64,000 bases of DNA from Himantopus leucocephalus (Eukaryota > Chordata > Aves > Charadriiformes > Recurvirostridae), in the NCBI GenBank assembly GCA_003993805.1, contig RSEF01000020.1, positions 3,174,781 to 3,238,780 on the forward strand, written 5' to 3'. Shown here one piece after another: positions 28,408 through 41,924 of the stretch (position 1 is the first letter of the stretch; every line of letters starts with the position of its first letter). Made by a program: the position numbers and the translations under genes. Under the pieces are notes generated by a model. That model ran no database searches. It was not told the DNA's origin and saw nothing but the letters and a program-made list of their open reading frames with translations.

Positions 28408-30025
28408 TCCTTTCCTCTTCCCATCCAGCTTCTCAGTTCGGAACAGCATGTCTTATAACGTGTCGCTCCTAGATCTCCTCTCTAACACTGGCTGCCTCTA
28501 ACACAGTGATGGTCAAATGGAAAAGATCAAGCAGGTTTAACATCAATGAGCTCTTAACTACAGCACGAGCAAGAGATGACAACTTTCTCCTAGAATTAAA
28601 TGTAACTGCACTTTTAGGTCATCTCTCCAGCTGACTCACAAAGGGTAGATTGAATTTGATACAGCGAGACTAAATACATGAATACAAGTTCCTCTTGCTA
28701 ATTTTGTGTCATTTCAACCAGGCGATAATCCTAAACTAAAGTAAGGGGTCATTTTCTGTTGGTCGCTGTTGAGACGCTTGTGGGAATCTATGCAGGTTCA
28801 TACCACCTGTCTGTACTAGAATAGAACTAACCCTTGCACTTTCATGTTTTTTGAAGCTGTACTACAGGCTGTGGTGTGTCTGTGTAAGGAACTATGCAAT
28901 AAAGCTGTCTGTATTTTTAAGGAATTAATCTGAATAGAATCAGATAACTGATAACTTCATTATTTTATTGGCAGTACAGGTGACCTACAATGGAACACAA
29001 TTAAAATAATCCAAGTCAAATGATGCAAATACAAGTCCTTTTAATTTTTAAAGAGGCAGTTTCCTACTAAAATGTAGCCTTGGGCTCAGCTCACTGAAAG
29101 GACTTCAGCAATCTGAGTAGCTTTTCTGGCTGAGCAGCTGCATAGAGATACTTTAATGCCTCCAGGGTAGTGATGCATCGTGACAGTGCCTTTGCCCCTC
29201 AAGTCATATCATTGCTCGAGTCTCAGTGGAGGCACAAACAAATTTTTCTTTTCTGATAATGACTCTATGCATATTTGGCAGCTGAAGGCAAAGAGAAGTC
29301 AAGGTGAATTCAAACTCTTCCGCCTTTTCCTCCTCCCCCTCATCTCCAAAAGGATGAAAATCCAAGTGTTAAAAACTCCAGGAGACCCAGAGTGCCTGAA
29401 GGTTGTTGTGAATGGAGATGTTTTCCTTTCCTCTCCCTTCTTGCATCCGAGAATTCATACAGAACATTTCTGTTTTCCCTGGCACCCTGAGACAAGTTCA
29501 TCAGCTGGAGACAAAAATACAGATGAGCAGTTAGACATAACCTGGAGAGATGGCCAGAGCGTTCCCGGGGTAGTTGTCAGGCTGTTGAAATCTGTATCAC
29601 AAGCAAATAGGAGTGCAAGTAACAGGAGATCCTGGGTTTGAAATTGCTCAGTAAATAGTTACAGGCATGTGCACAGAAACGTCTCATCCTGCTACATGCT
29701 ACTGAAGTTTAATCTCCCTAAAAATACTGAGAAACATCCAGTACTGTCCACATAATTGCTTGCTCAATCCCTATCCTACTACAGATCCTTAAACCTGCAC
29801 CTTTGTCTCTACTGGTATTATTTCAAGATTTCATGCAATGTGTCTAGCACCAAAGTAATTCCTTGGTAGTAATGACCTCCAAAGTGTTATTTTAGACAGG
29901 GTTCAGCCATTTTTCAGTGTCATCGTGGCCTTATGCTGCTTTAACAGAGTTCAGCTGACCTCTTGGTTAAAGAGGAAAAAAAAAACCCTAATGGTTAGTC
30001 TGTGATAGGTTTTCAGTTGTTTCCC

Positions 30026-30125
30026 NNNNNNNNNNNNNNNNNNNNNNNNNNNNNNNNNNNNNNNNNNNNNNNNNNNNNNNNNNNNNNNNNNNNNNNNNNN
30101 NNNNNNNNNNNNNNNNNNNNNNNNN
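30026..30125. other. Assembly gap, 100 N, CR1 on right edge
   Basis: Exactly 100 N, a likely placeholder of unknown true size. The right flank starts inside a CR1 element, so the missing sequence probably includes the CR1 3' part. The gap lies in the span where PTPRK exons are missing. Confidence 0.98.
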
Positions 30126-30143
30126 ACTCCAGGTGGGGTCTCT
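30126..30143 (-). mobile_element. Short CR1 LINE remnant beside an assembly gap
   Basis: The first bases after the gap read ACTCCAGGTGGGGTCTC, identical to the same CR1 segment seen at 46843-46859. On the reverse strand this encodes RPHLE. The rest of the element would lie in the unsequenced 100-N gap to the left. No clear CR1 match continues to the right, so only about 18 bp is supported directly. Such a short perfect match to the most recognisable part of CR1, right at a gap edge, is unlikely to be chance but remains brief evidence. Confidence 0.65.
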
Positions 30144-33100
30144 TGTTTCTCTCCAACCTCTCCCGGTGAGCTTAACACAGCCTTAAACTTAGGAAATATT
30201 TAAATCATTTCCTAATTAGGGATAGTTCTCTGAATAAACACCGTAAAGAGCTCTTGAACAAACTTCTTCAAATAATATAGGATTCTTAATTGTGCACTAC
30301 TCACTCGCTGTTACTTGCAGGATATACTTAACTCGGAAGCATTTGTTAATGATGCTCTTTTAAATCTTACGGTTTCCGGTAATGTCTTGATAAGAAAATG
30401 AGAGGGTTCTTTGAGAAACTCCGATGTCAGGGTTTTTTTTAAATGTGTGACAACCTCCAGGTAAATAGCATACTGGTGTTATAAATAGTACGAATCAACT
30501 GTTTAAAAAAACTGCTTATCAAGCTTTCCAGAAATAAAAGCATAATACGGTCCCTTGAGCACAACAATTTCTTTGATTACCTTTTTATTGTTCTTTTGAA
30601 GCCAACAGACTTGCAGCAATATAAATCCAATGCAAATGAGAAAAGATATTTGGCTACAACATTTTTTTTTTTGTTTTTGTAAAGGAAGGAACTGAATTAT
30701 TTTAGTGTGTATGTTGGGCTCTTTCTAAGTCAAACTAAGTGATAAGAACTGAAAAAAAAACCCCAAACTTATTATTTCTTATAAAAAAGTTCAAATTAAA
30801 AAAAAAATCCTTTTGTAGATATGTGAACAACTTGTTTTTCTGCCTTCCAATGTTTTGTTTTCTTTTCTAGAAAAAATACAATTGTGGTCTTTTCTTCTTT
30901 CAGACATGCTCTTGATTGCTCATCCAGGAAAACAGTTGATTCTTAATCCTATTTCTTCCATCTAATCTTTTCAAGTGCCAGACTACCTGTGCAGTCATGG
31001 TAATATAGAGATAAAGCTCTTTAACAATTCCGTATTCGGTATCTTGCTTACCAAAGTGTAATAGTTAACTAAGTTGAACGCAAACTACAGATACGTGTTT
31101 GTACTTCCTTCCTAAATGGTTATTTCCCTTTCATCTTAAGTATAGCTTAATTTAGCAAATAGATAGGATGGAAAAATTCAGAAGTGGTGGCTTTGTCCTG
31201 TTAATTGGTGCAACTGAGGAACTATGTAAAAGAGGAAAAGCCATTCAAGGTGATCTTCCCATCACCTTGAAAAGGAGGAGAAGCCAGTTTAATGGTTACT
31301 TTGGGGAAATTAATCTTATTGCTGTTCTTTGTGCGTACGTATTAGACCCAGTCTTTAACTATGATCCTTCCATCCAGTGGACAGGATGGGTTTCGGTTGT
31401 TTCCTGTGCCCTACTCTCATTACCAATCTCTGTCACTTTGAGTTCCTTGTCTCTCTTTTTGCCTTCTCCTTTTGCCCTCCCTGTTTGTTACTGTTTTTTC
31501 CCAATTCCTGTTCTCCCTGGGGTCCAGGTGGCGTCACTGACAGCACGGGGGGGACAGCTTTCGGAAGGATGCTGGCAGCTGCTAGGTTTTAGCACAGGGA
31601 GAACAACTGGGTTCCTTACTCTTCCCTTTGTTTCTAATTCAGCCACTTTTGTCTGAAAGAGTGAAAAGTGACTTAGGGTGAGGCTGACACTTGACTTGGA
31701 AAATAAGCACAAATGGATAGCGGACTGATATTTTATCTATAAATGTGGCAAAACCATTTTATACATGCATGGGTCTTGCTGCCGTTACTGTATGGTGTAT
31801 AGCAACCAGAGCGGCTGTAAGCGATGTTGTTGGTACTCCGTTGTGTTGGTTTGGGTTTTTGTTCATTGCCCACAGCTTCCACTACGCCCAGTGTAGCGTG
31901 GCAAACCAGCTATGAGATATATTAAGCGGTGCTTTTCAGCATCAAGAACTAACTGAGGAACAAGTATGGAGATTGAATAACTGCCTCAATGCTGCAGTCC
32001 TATCAAAGCAATTTCTATAGTTGTCATTTTCTGCTATTAAACTGAACAATGAGGCTCTCCAATAAAATCATATGAAATAACAGCTCATTAAAAACTCTCC
32101 TTAATATATAGCATGCTAATTAATGTCAGTGGGGTGCAAGCTTGAATGACAGAATAGACTATAATGTTTAGAAAGTAGGTAAAATAAGAGAAGATATTTT
32201 ATCATTAATGACCTTTTAGTAAACCTAATGAAATCCTTAATGGCCTGAATACATTACTGAGGCGCTCCCAATTGCTTTGTTACCAACTCCATTCTTCCTC
32301 CCTTTCTCATAGACATTAAACTTGGTTTTATTTAGAGAAAACACAAAGCAATAAAGTCCCAAGGAAATATGAACAGGAAGGGAAGGAGTCTGAGCAAGAA
32401 GAAGAGTAGATGAGACTTCTCAGCCCTACTATCCCTGTTGCTGGTCAAGAGGAAGGCGGGTATAGGACCACGGTGTAGCCTGCCTTGTGTGCGTGTTGTC
32501 TGTGTTCCTATCCAGGTTTAATTGACTCCCTGTTTGTGTGGCTCTCAGTGTATAGGCTAGGGAGCAAATGGGCCTCTTTTATTCACGGGGTCTCCCCAGG
32601 TTAACTTCCATACTCATTCCTAGAGCTGCGCTATGCCTTTTTATACTGTTACCAACCACGCTGGGCTTGTGCTGCGACTAAATTAAAGGACTTTATTCTT
32701 CAGGGCTTTTAGTCTTTCATGTGTTGCCAGCCTTAAATATAACTTGCAAAAATGCTGTTTAACTCTCCCTTAACCGTCTCCCAAAAGAAGTAGTACAAGA
32801 ATGGAAAAATTAAAGGCCTTTGCTTCCTCCTATTTCCTGGATGAAATTTAGCAAGCTGGGGAGGTTTGTAAGTAGCAATAATTGCCTGGCTTAAACTTAG
32901 TTTTAAGATGGAAAATGTGCCCAATAATCTGGTCGTAAAATATATTCTTTAGTTCTAAAGTCCAACACTGGAGAAGGATTGTTCACTAACCTGTTCGCTA
33001 ACTCTGTCCTGTTCATTAGAAGATAACTTTCTTCAAATTATTCCTTTTGTGTAACACTTGGTGCAGTTAACTTTGGTCTTGTACCCCAAATGTCTGAAAC

Positions 33101-36100
33101 TTCCTGATAAGATTGAAACTAATGTCCATCCCAGCTACAATCCGAAGTCACCTACAGTAGTAATTGTTCCTAAAAAGCACAGGCAGTCGGTGAGTCTTAG
33201 AAAAAAGGAGCCCGTGGCTTGCTGTGTAATCATGTTTCAATCAGCTTTATAGAACCATGAAATTGATTGTCCCCCTGACGTACCGTACACTCCGGAGCAA
33301 ATGGTCTGCCAGGCAAGTTAATTCCTTATTTGGCTCCAAGCACACAAAAGAAGAGAGCTTTCTGCATCCCCTCCCATTCTCACAAACCAAGGAGGGAAGG
33401 GAGCACAAATCACCTTGAAATCAGAATTTGAGAGCATAGCAGCATCAGCCAGCCCTGTTTTGTTTTCCTAATCATCCGGTGATTTAGGAGAAAGATGCCC
33501 AGGCGGTTGGCTGCATACAAGGGAGCTTGGATGAATGACAAAACCAGCAGTGGTGATGACCAGGTAATCAAAGAGCCATAGGAATTGTAAAAGTCTGACG
33601 GAAGGAGAGCTGAGCATGTGTCTTGTTAACGTGGTGTCCGCTTAGATATTGGAGTCGGCTTCTCTCCTGGAGCCGGGAAAAAGGGGATGCTGTGAAGATA
33701 CAGTCTTAAGGCAATGAAGACTATTCCTCATCAGATACCTGCAAAGAAAGTCTATAATAATAAATCCAAAATCAACACACCAGTGAAAATCTTAAGGAGT
33801 TCCTTCTTAACCTGAGTCTCATCCCTGGAAGATTTAACATGTCCAACATTTTCGTATTTTGTGTTGAAATGTTCCCAATTCAGGGTCACTCTGCAATCTG
33901 AAATGCTGCTTCTGCTGGAAGAGGTTCGTTAGTCCCTGAGCTTTCCTGGGCTAACTCTAAAGTTCACAAGAAGGAATCAAGAAATGCAGGGCTGTTGCTG
34001 TCATTCTTCAAATGCTCCTACAAGGCCTATATCTTGGATGGAAACTCTGAGGGAGGACACAAACTAGAAAATATATAACAAAAAATCCTGCTGAAACAGC
34101 AAAAGGTGCTTCTGTGAGGATTTATGTTGTCTTTTAGAATCAATGATCTTTAAGGCTTATTTTGGTGACTTTTCCAGAGGCAAAGTTCAGGCCTTTTCTC
34201 CTCCATGAGCTCCCGCGCGTGAACGATGGGTGCCGCAGCCCGCGACCCCCAGTTCTTCCTGCGGCGGGAACAGTGGCAGCACAGCAATGTGATGCAGTGG
34301 GGTTGGTTTTGTTTGTTTTGGTGGTTTTTTTGCACAGACCACAAGGGGCTTGCGGCTGCAGAATGATTGTTAGTTTGTTTATTGGAGAAGAGAAATACAA
34401 ACACAGGTCATGCACACAGAACTCCCACGTATTACTGTCTAGGATGCTTTTCCTTTTAGTGCTTGGTGAGGTTCCTTTTTCCACTGAACCAAAAGCTTCT
34501 TCTAAGCTATTTAACTTTATCTGTCTCTGTGACAGCGTAAAACTTGTATTAAATTTAGAGGAAAACAAAATAATGCGTATACAGCATTATTAAGTTGCTA
34601 TTTTCTTATTTAGGACATAGACGAATTAGAAATTATTGAGGTTATCCAGACAAAAGTTACGTCCCCACCTAGCCGTTATCCCTGTTAAGGATGAGCTTTG
34701 TGAACTCATCGATGCTGCTGCTGAGCGAACAGCACTGCTTGCTAGATGTAACTCAGTCCTTTTCCTGGATACTGTAATCTTTCTCTCTCATTATATTTTA
34801 TAAAATCAGTCTTGTAATGTTCCACTTTCCGGAAACATTCTCTCTTCTTTCCAAACTTCTCTATACAGTAGACCAGATTTCCAGCTAAATAAAACCGCAG
34901 CTCCTGCTCCCGGAGGAGCGCCAGCAAGAGACAAGTCTGGTGCTCAGCTGACACTGAAGTTGGAACAACCTTGGCTTGGGCAGGAATAATGAGAGACAGC
35001 CCTGGGCTATAAATTACATTGACTTGGGAGCCACGGGAATTCATTCTGCTTTGCCTGAGGCAAAGGTCTGCTGTGCTGTCAGCTGAGTCTCTCAGACTCT
35101 CAGTTCCCTCTGTCATGGTAATCAAGTACCAAGAAAGCTGCTTATGAAAGAGTTTTGAGGAGGTCCCTTGTTACCTGCTACTAGTTTAACTTGTGTAATC
35201 TCAGCAGCGGCAGCAGCAGAGGGGCATCTATTTCTAGCTGCTTTACAGGCAGATTTAAATAAAGATGGACTTGGTGGACCTTTGGAACAGCCTTTCTGGA
35301 CCGTGAGCAATTCCCTGCCGCTGCAGTGGTTTGTGCATAGTTGTCATGTGAAGAAATGGTATCGATGAGCTGCAGTTCTGTCCGCTGCATGGAGATCTTG
35401 GTGTTTGCCTTTGTTACTCTGCGCTCCTCTGAAGAAAAATTATGCCAAAGTGTTTGACATTTCTGATGGGGGAAGCATGGTAGCAACAGCTCTTGTTTTT
35501 CCAAACAAATCAGAGATAAGAGGAAGCCCTAGCGAAGCTTTCATGTCTGGGAAGAATCAAGATGTGCAGTTTACCCACTGCTTTTTCATGTCATTACATA
35601 ATTGTTTTAGCAGCTTTGCTCCTGAAGGGCTCTACGCGTGTCTCAGAGACCAAATTATGTGCTGGGGTTTAACACGGTGCTGTCTAAACAGAGTATCTGG
35701 GAACGTAATCCTTAACGATGTGCTGGGGGCACACACGGCTTGGGGAAGCCTTGCCTATGATTAATCAATTAAGGATAACATAAACCCAATAGTGGTTCCT
35801 CTGCTTTGGTAGATGATTCGAAACGTGCTGAGGTTGAACATGCGTCTGTCCCTGTTTGCAGTTCCACGTAGGACTTTCAGGGTTGTCTCGAATTAGATAA
35901 GCATAGAAATAAAATCCTCTGCCAGTTGTCGCTGTGCGCAGCAGGTCCTGTAAGAATGACAGCATCTTGGGTTTGGTTTTTTTTTGGAGAGAGCCTCCTT
36001 CTTGTATCAGTAGTAATATTTCTGGTGCAGACCAGGACAGCAATGTGTTCACACTGGTACCAAACAGTCTGTGTGTAGGTGGTTAAGAGAACGTGTTCGG

Positions 36101-37603
36101 TGTTTGCTGATCTGTCAGCGTTATTGGGCGGTTTGCAGGTTGAGTCCTGGATAAGATCGGCTGAATTGCCACCTGGTCAGGAGATTCTCCGCGTTTTCAC
36201 AAATCTATTACAGGTCCTGTCTGACCTTATGTGCTGTGTCGCTGTAGATGGGAAAACCGACAGAAACTCTGAGCCAATGAAGTGTTAGTGTTGTACTGCA
36301 TTGATGTCAGTAGTTGACCTGTTTGCTGCATGTCTCTACAGCAAAATGCAGACAGGTTGTCCCTGAGCGCTCAAGTGTTTGCATCGTGTGCAATGCGTGT
36401 CTCTTACCTCTCTCCCCAAATAAGCAGAGTGAAATACAATAATTGCAAAAGCAATTAACAAGTTTGAATTCATTTTCATGCTCCATATTAACTGTTGGAA
36501 GAGAAAGGTGACATCTCAGAAGATAGAGATGCATTTTATTTTTGATTCAGTTACCTTCAGAAAATTTGGGAGCTCCTGCTGATAATGTTTCTGGAACTTC
36601 GTACTAAAAATGGACAAGTATTAATTTGTGGGAAGAACACTGTCTTTTGCATCCTTTTCTCACCTAAGGGGATGCAGAAGTTGGGTAGTGTGCTCTGTGA
36701 CATGGTTTTAGCAACATGTCAATCTCTATATTTACTGTTTATAAATACTTCTACCTATAAACTACTGATTATAAATATTGCCAGTAGCTAAAGGCATTGC
36801 AGTCTGGTACAACCCATTGAACCCCTCTGCCCTTCAGAGAGCCACTATTTTGTTGAAGACAGTAACAGATGAGGTGACAGAGCTCTTCTCTAAGGTGGCA
36901 CTTGCTTTTTCTACTTTTTGCCACTGCAAGCAGATACGTCCCTGGATGTAAATGTAGAGGAAGATACGTTGCCTTCTGTTCAACAGCTTTTCCATTTCAC
37001 GCTAAGGTCCCCAGAGAGAAATATGCTTCAGTGGATGGGACTATTGCTAGGTATCATTGCAATTTTCTGCTAGCAAATGAAGCTTAACATCGCTGCCAAG
37101 AACCTGCTATGTTAAGGAGCCGGTGTCACACATTCTAGGAAGGGACAGGAGATGACCACCTAAAAGCTGATGGGTTCCCACCTTCTTTTAAAAATCTGGA
37201 AACTCAAGTGATGGCTAGATACAGTTTTGTAGCTCAAGAACCTGAATCTCTTTGCAGATGTCTATGTGAAAATCTATTTAAATCTGACTTGATTCTGACT
37301 TCTAGAGAGATTTCGGAGGGTCGTGACCTTCGTTCGGAACAGATACACTGTAAGAACGGCCTTGGCTATTGAGTCTTTGGCTGCATCTGCATCCCAGTTC
37401 TAAATAATTCTGATGATAGACTTATCTAATAACCGCGGGCTTGGAGTTTGAGCCTTGGTTTTGCTTGGCTCCTCACCAAAACCGGCTTTTCTTCCCTAGT
37501 TTCCTGGTTCGTAGCTGTGGTCCCTGGCCAGTACCGTTCCTTCAACATGTTACCACTTCTTTAGCCTCTTTTGCGTGTTACAGACACTGCAAAGGGAGTC
37601 TCT

Positions 37604-37641
37604 GTGGAGACTCCTTTGTGGAGACTCTCTCTGTGGAGACT
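37604..37641 (+). repeat. Three copies of GTGGAGACT at 14-15 bp spacing
   Basis: GTGGAGACT occurs at 37604, 37619 and 37633, with similar pyrimidine-rich spacers (CTCTCTCT, CCTTT). This is a short minisatellite-like array with no further copies. Confidence 0.8.
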
Positions 37642-38859
37642 TACCCTTGCGCCCAGGTGTCTCTAACATAAGTGTTTTGAGTAGCCGTGTTCTCCGTTCA
37701 TTGATTTTTGTCAATATCATAGTAAAAATAAAAGTAACTGTGCTTGAGAGTGAAAAAAGGGGGGACAAAAAGCCCATGTACCTGCCAATACCTGAAACTA
37801 AGTAGGTCCTCATCGCTGTGAGCGGAAAGATGAGTTTTGTGAGCAGCAGGTCATGCAGACATCAGACACTGTAAAATAACGACTGCGTGTCAGAGTGCAG
37901 CTTGTGCTCTTGTACTTACATTATTTCTCTTCCCACTTAGAGTACTCGTCGTACCATACTTCTAATGCGATAAACATATCTGGAATGAAAATGCGTAGCT
38001 GTATTCTAATTATAGGAGCACTGCTTCTTAATTCGGGAGGTATCCTGAGGTTATGATGACACGCTGGGTGAATGCAAAGTGGTACTTTTCAGAAGAGTGT
38101 CTAAAGAGTAGTTCGGGCTTGTCTCGCTTCTGTTAACATCAGCATTTTGGGGTCGGTCTGCTTCCATGATGGATACGTTTTCACGTTTCATCTTGACTTG
38201 TACAATGTTGTCCGAGGCACGCTGGGATTAGATCCGTCTCACCATTCTCATTGTGAGAGTTACCCGAATATTTGGACCTGCAGAATGCGAGTTATGAGTA
38301 GGAGCTCTCTGTGGATCTACCAGTGGCAGTACGTAACCTGTCCATAGCAGGTGGACGTCGTCCGGGAAGGCAGATGCAGTTGTGAGAAATGTCTGTGAAA
38401 ACTAACAGTTCTGGAGGGAGTCGGCCTGTCTTGTTCATGGACGTTTTAGCTTCATGTTGTGAGGAGTGGAAACTTAAGTTGTTAGCCTTAAACAACCAGT
38501 GCTTACAGCAGCGTCCTGTGCTTCCCCACAGCTCGTCGTCGTGTGCTGGTCACGTTGGGTTTGTGTGACTCAATTCAAAGAAACTGGGTTTGAAGAGAGA
38601 GTCACGGGTGAGATTTGGCTCGCTTAGCCAACGTTAGCGAGACACGAGCAGAGTTGGACCCAGCTTGGCGCTTAGAGTAAAAAGCTGGGGAGATTGGGGT
38701 TTTTGCAAAATAACCGGCTCGTACAAACAGCCCGACCCCGCTAACTCCAACTTCAGGAAGGTTCTCCTCTTTTCATCAGCTGAGAATTTGGTTCAGTATT
38801 TTCTTTGCCAACTTCAATGCATTTTTTTTTTTTTAGATTCAAGCCATTAAGAATGAAAG

Positions 38860-39180
38860 TCTGCAATACATTTCTAATTTTTTAAAAATTGCTTAAAAAT
38901 GGGATCATAATTAGATCAGCAGGAGGCAATTTTTAAAAATTTATTGCACCATGAAAACTAATAGAAACTTGGTGCAATAATCAAAGTGCCCGGGTCGGTT
39001 TTAAGTTATGCTAGTTTTCTCCAGAAATGGCCCATAAAAGTTTATATGATTTTTAGAGCTTTAATTAGCTAAGTATGTAAACTAAAATAAATTTGAGTTT
39101 TGGAGACATTCAGAGGGGAAGACAAGACAATATAAATGTTCATTCCAATTCTTATTTATTTGAAGAGTAATTATTTCCTT
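38860..39180. promoter_or_regulatory. AT-rich candidate conserved noncoding element with hairpin
   Basis: An AT-rich block dense in TAAT/ATTA cores (CATAATTAGATC, TTTAATTAGCTAAG, AGTAATTATTTCC), the composition typical of vertebrate developmental enhancers. It includes a perfect inverted repeat TTATTGCACCA/TGGTGCAATAA at 38941-38951 and 38970-38980. Regulatory function is inference from composition only. Confidence 0.35.
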
Positions 39181-39909
39181 TGATGCTAAATCACCTTTTC
39201 TTCTCCTCACTCCATCCATGAATTTTCTCTCTGCTAACAGAACCTTGGGATTTTATTCCCAACACTTTGGCCCTGTCATTCAGCTTTATTAAACTGGCAG
39301 TTTGTTTGAACACTTCAGTTACTCATTAAATTTTACATTTTCTCTAGCTGTATTAATCACTGCTTTTTACGAACTGGGAATGTAAATGATCCCTTTGCCG
39401 TCTATGCCGTGGGATAATTTGCCTTCGTAAGAGGCTCCTCAGCATGTTATGCACTTTTCCTAGTCGTGTAATAAGTGGGTTTTTTTCCCTTCGCTGTAAG
39501 ATTTACATTGGATCCTGCTTTTTACCATTGTTTTCCACAGAGCAATTGCCCCCAAAGTCAGATTTTCATAAAGCTAACATTCCTGTTTACGTGCTTCTCT
39601 GGTATTAAACCCGATGTATACAAATGGCAAACTGCAAAGTTTGCAGTGTGTTCAAACGAGCCGCTCTGTGGCTCGGGGAGAGTAATTGCTTCTATCAAAT
39701 CCTTGAGCGTTCAGAGCATGTACCCGCAAACGGGAACCGGCTCAAGTCCCTGCTGAAAATTTCGCTTAGTGAGATCAATAACTTGCATGTGTGCCCCGTA
39801 CGCTGCGCGGACAGCCTGGTCTGGGAGACTGAATTCCTGGTGAATTTGCTTGTGGTCTGCCAGTGAGGTGAGGCGGTGAAGGCAGGTAAACGCGGTGTGC
39901 CTTCCTTTT

Positions 39910-40231
39910 GGTGTTTTACACTCCTTTATTCACAACAGATTTTCTCATAAACATAAACGCTTTGTAGTGAGGAGCTCCAGGAGAAATGGGCTCTTTGTCT
40001 CAAGATCCAGGGGAAGGGGGACCCAGTGTTCCAGTAGCTATCTCGGGAGAGCTGATGGCGGTAGGAGCACTGGGAATCTTGTTCCTTGCACAGCTGAGGA
40101 GGATGAGGAAAGAAATACTGTTCTCGATCACCAGTGCTGTGCCCATCTGGTCCTGCTGGCACTCCAGTTGAATCCTGCTGTTTGTAGCCCGTGGCACTGT
40201 CCCTGTAACTGTGCCTGTAGGGAACCTGGCA
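39910..40231 (-). other. Unidentified minus-strand terminal-exon-like block
   Basis: Read on the minus strand, CTGTCTCCTTTTCAG at its start looks like a splice acceptor. About 300 nt of balanced, low-repeat sequence follows with two overlapping open frames, and AATAAA lies at 39930-39925 near its end. One frame includes a hydrophobic stretch (SISFLILL). I recognise no family. It may be an antisense noncoding RNA exon, a retroelement LTR or chance. Confidence 0.22.
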
Positions 40232-40368
40232 CTGAAAAGGAGACAGAGCAGCTAACTGTTAGGAAAATGTGAGGAAGTGCTGGTGTGCTCATTTGTTGAG
40301 GGGCACAAGAGTGCCCCAGAGATTCTCTAAGCCTTCAGTAATCTCTCTGGCGTCACAGTTTGTCTAGG

Positions 40369-40782
40369 TTATTGTTGAAGAATCAAATCTGAGTTTGAGA
40401 AAGACCAAACCTGGAAGACTTGAGCTTCCCCGTGAAGCCACAGGCTTCCCTTGTCAAATGGTTTTGATCTAGAAAACACCAATACTTCTGGGACCAAGAC
40501 CTCCACTCGGATGTCCTCTGTGGTAACCTGAACTCCCTGGGAATGGTTCAGATTTGCTCCCTGTTTCCCAGGGCTACGAACTGTGCAACAAAGGCAACTC
40601 GGATTTCCCGTGAGGACACAGACAGCTGATGAGGGGTCCTGGGACTCACTGGAGGTGTAGGACAATGAGGGTGCGTTGCCGGAGAGGGACAGAGTGGTTA
40701 AGAATGACCAGACTGCTCGTGAGGGAGAGGCTTCTCTTGAAGTGCCTGAGGGTTGAGTTATATCAGAACAAAGTCTTGTGAC
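40369..40782 (-). other. Unidentified minus-strand open block of about 138 codons
   Basis: A stop-free minus-strand frame ends at 40369 and extends up to about 40782. It has a Ser/Thr-rich first half (SLSYTSSESQDPSSAVCVLT) and a second half with EDIRVEVLVPEVLVF. It has no ATG near its start and no recognised domain. Its neighbour at 39910-40231 lies on the same strand, so the two could belong to one antisense transcript or one decayed element. The length alone is compatible with chance. Confidence 0.2.
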
Positions 40783-40890
40783 CGATGGGTTTTATCTTGC
40801 TGGGTGGGCCACCATAAACCGAAGAAATGAGTGCCGAGCAGTAGTGGTAGCTAATTCCCTCCGCTAGCAGCGGGAGCTGCACCCAACAGT

Positions 40891-40918
40891 CTGTGTGTGT
40901 GCGTGTGTGTGTATGCGT
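40891..40918 (+). repeat. (TG)n microsatellite, interrupted
   Basis: A run of TG dinucleotides with GC and TA interruptions (CTGTGTGTGTGCGTGTGTGT and following). Confidence 0.9.
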
Positions 40919-41924
40919 AAAATATATCAAAACATACTTAGACTGCTGTGTCTTTAGGCAACGTCTTTCATGCAAATCATGGCTTTTTTTCAATAAATTA
41001 CCCTTAATTTGAATCAATAAAAAAATCTGCCTTTCCATTACTGTGTGATGACTCTCTCCGGCTCCCCAGTGAATTCATAAATCTGCTTCATTTTCAAGCC
41101 TCCAAATTATTTTAATAAGAAACAAGGAGAAGCAGTATAAACTAAGTTTTCTGCATGACTTTTCAGGACCAGGTGTCTACACTCTAATTTGCCACGTTTT
41201 GATGTTACCCTACTCATGTTTTATACTTAAGGAGCCTAAGCTGAGCCACATTCAAATTCGCATTCTCATTATTACTATTCAGAGCCTGAATGCTTGTTGG
41301 TAAAAAGCACTAATATTGCAGTAAGTCCAGGAGCAGCTGGCAAGTCTGTTTAAATTATACTTTGTAGCAAGCTCAAAATGTCAATGTAGGTTCTTTTTCC
41401 TTCTATAAAATGCCCTGATATTTTTTTCAGGGTAAGTTTAGGCAGCAGCCACATGAAGGTATTTTATTTACCTTTTAGGTATGGCTAAACATTATGTTTC
41501 TATGTTTCCCTTTTTAAACCTATTGCCATCTTTCAACTGACTTACTAGATATGGACAACTCATATAAGGGGTCTGTAAAATCTTGAAATCAGGCTGGAAG
41601 AACCTGGCACAAACTACTGTATTCACAGTTTTGATATGTTCAATAAGAAGCAATTATTTTTATGCTCTCTGGGGCTGAACAGCTATAGGCTTTGCGGTTG
41701 AAGCCATGAATTGCTTGAGGCTATGGGAAAATACAGGTCTGCGCTAATCACGGGCTTTTGTGTTGAAGTTACAGCAGCTCAGGCTTGGCCACAAATAGAC
41801 ATACCATTTTAATGTTGTCATTTAGATTTTTGAAGCCTTTTTTGTGAGTCCTACAGGGATGTGTACATACTCTACTCATTTTTGATCTGTGGCAACGCCC
41901 GGACTACTTCCTTCCCCTGAAATT

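Noticed and set aside
29180..29641. 153-codon + strand open frame
   Set aside because: No known motif, no ATG context or splice signals that stand out, and it lies inside a PTPRK intron on the same strand.
31168..31656. 162-codon + strand open frame with hydrophobic stretch
   Set aside because: The hydrophobic part comes from a CT-rich tract. No homology recognised and no exon boundaries with a sensible protein.
31850..31872. TGTGTTGGTTTGGG as a possible avian LTR edge
   Set aside because: Only a TG start and a common T/G-rich string. No matching CA end, target-site duplication, primer-binding site or internal retroviral sequence was seen.
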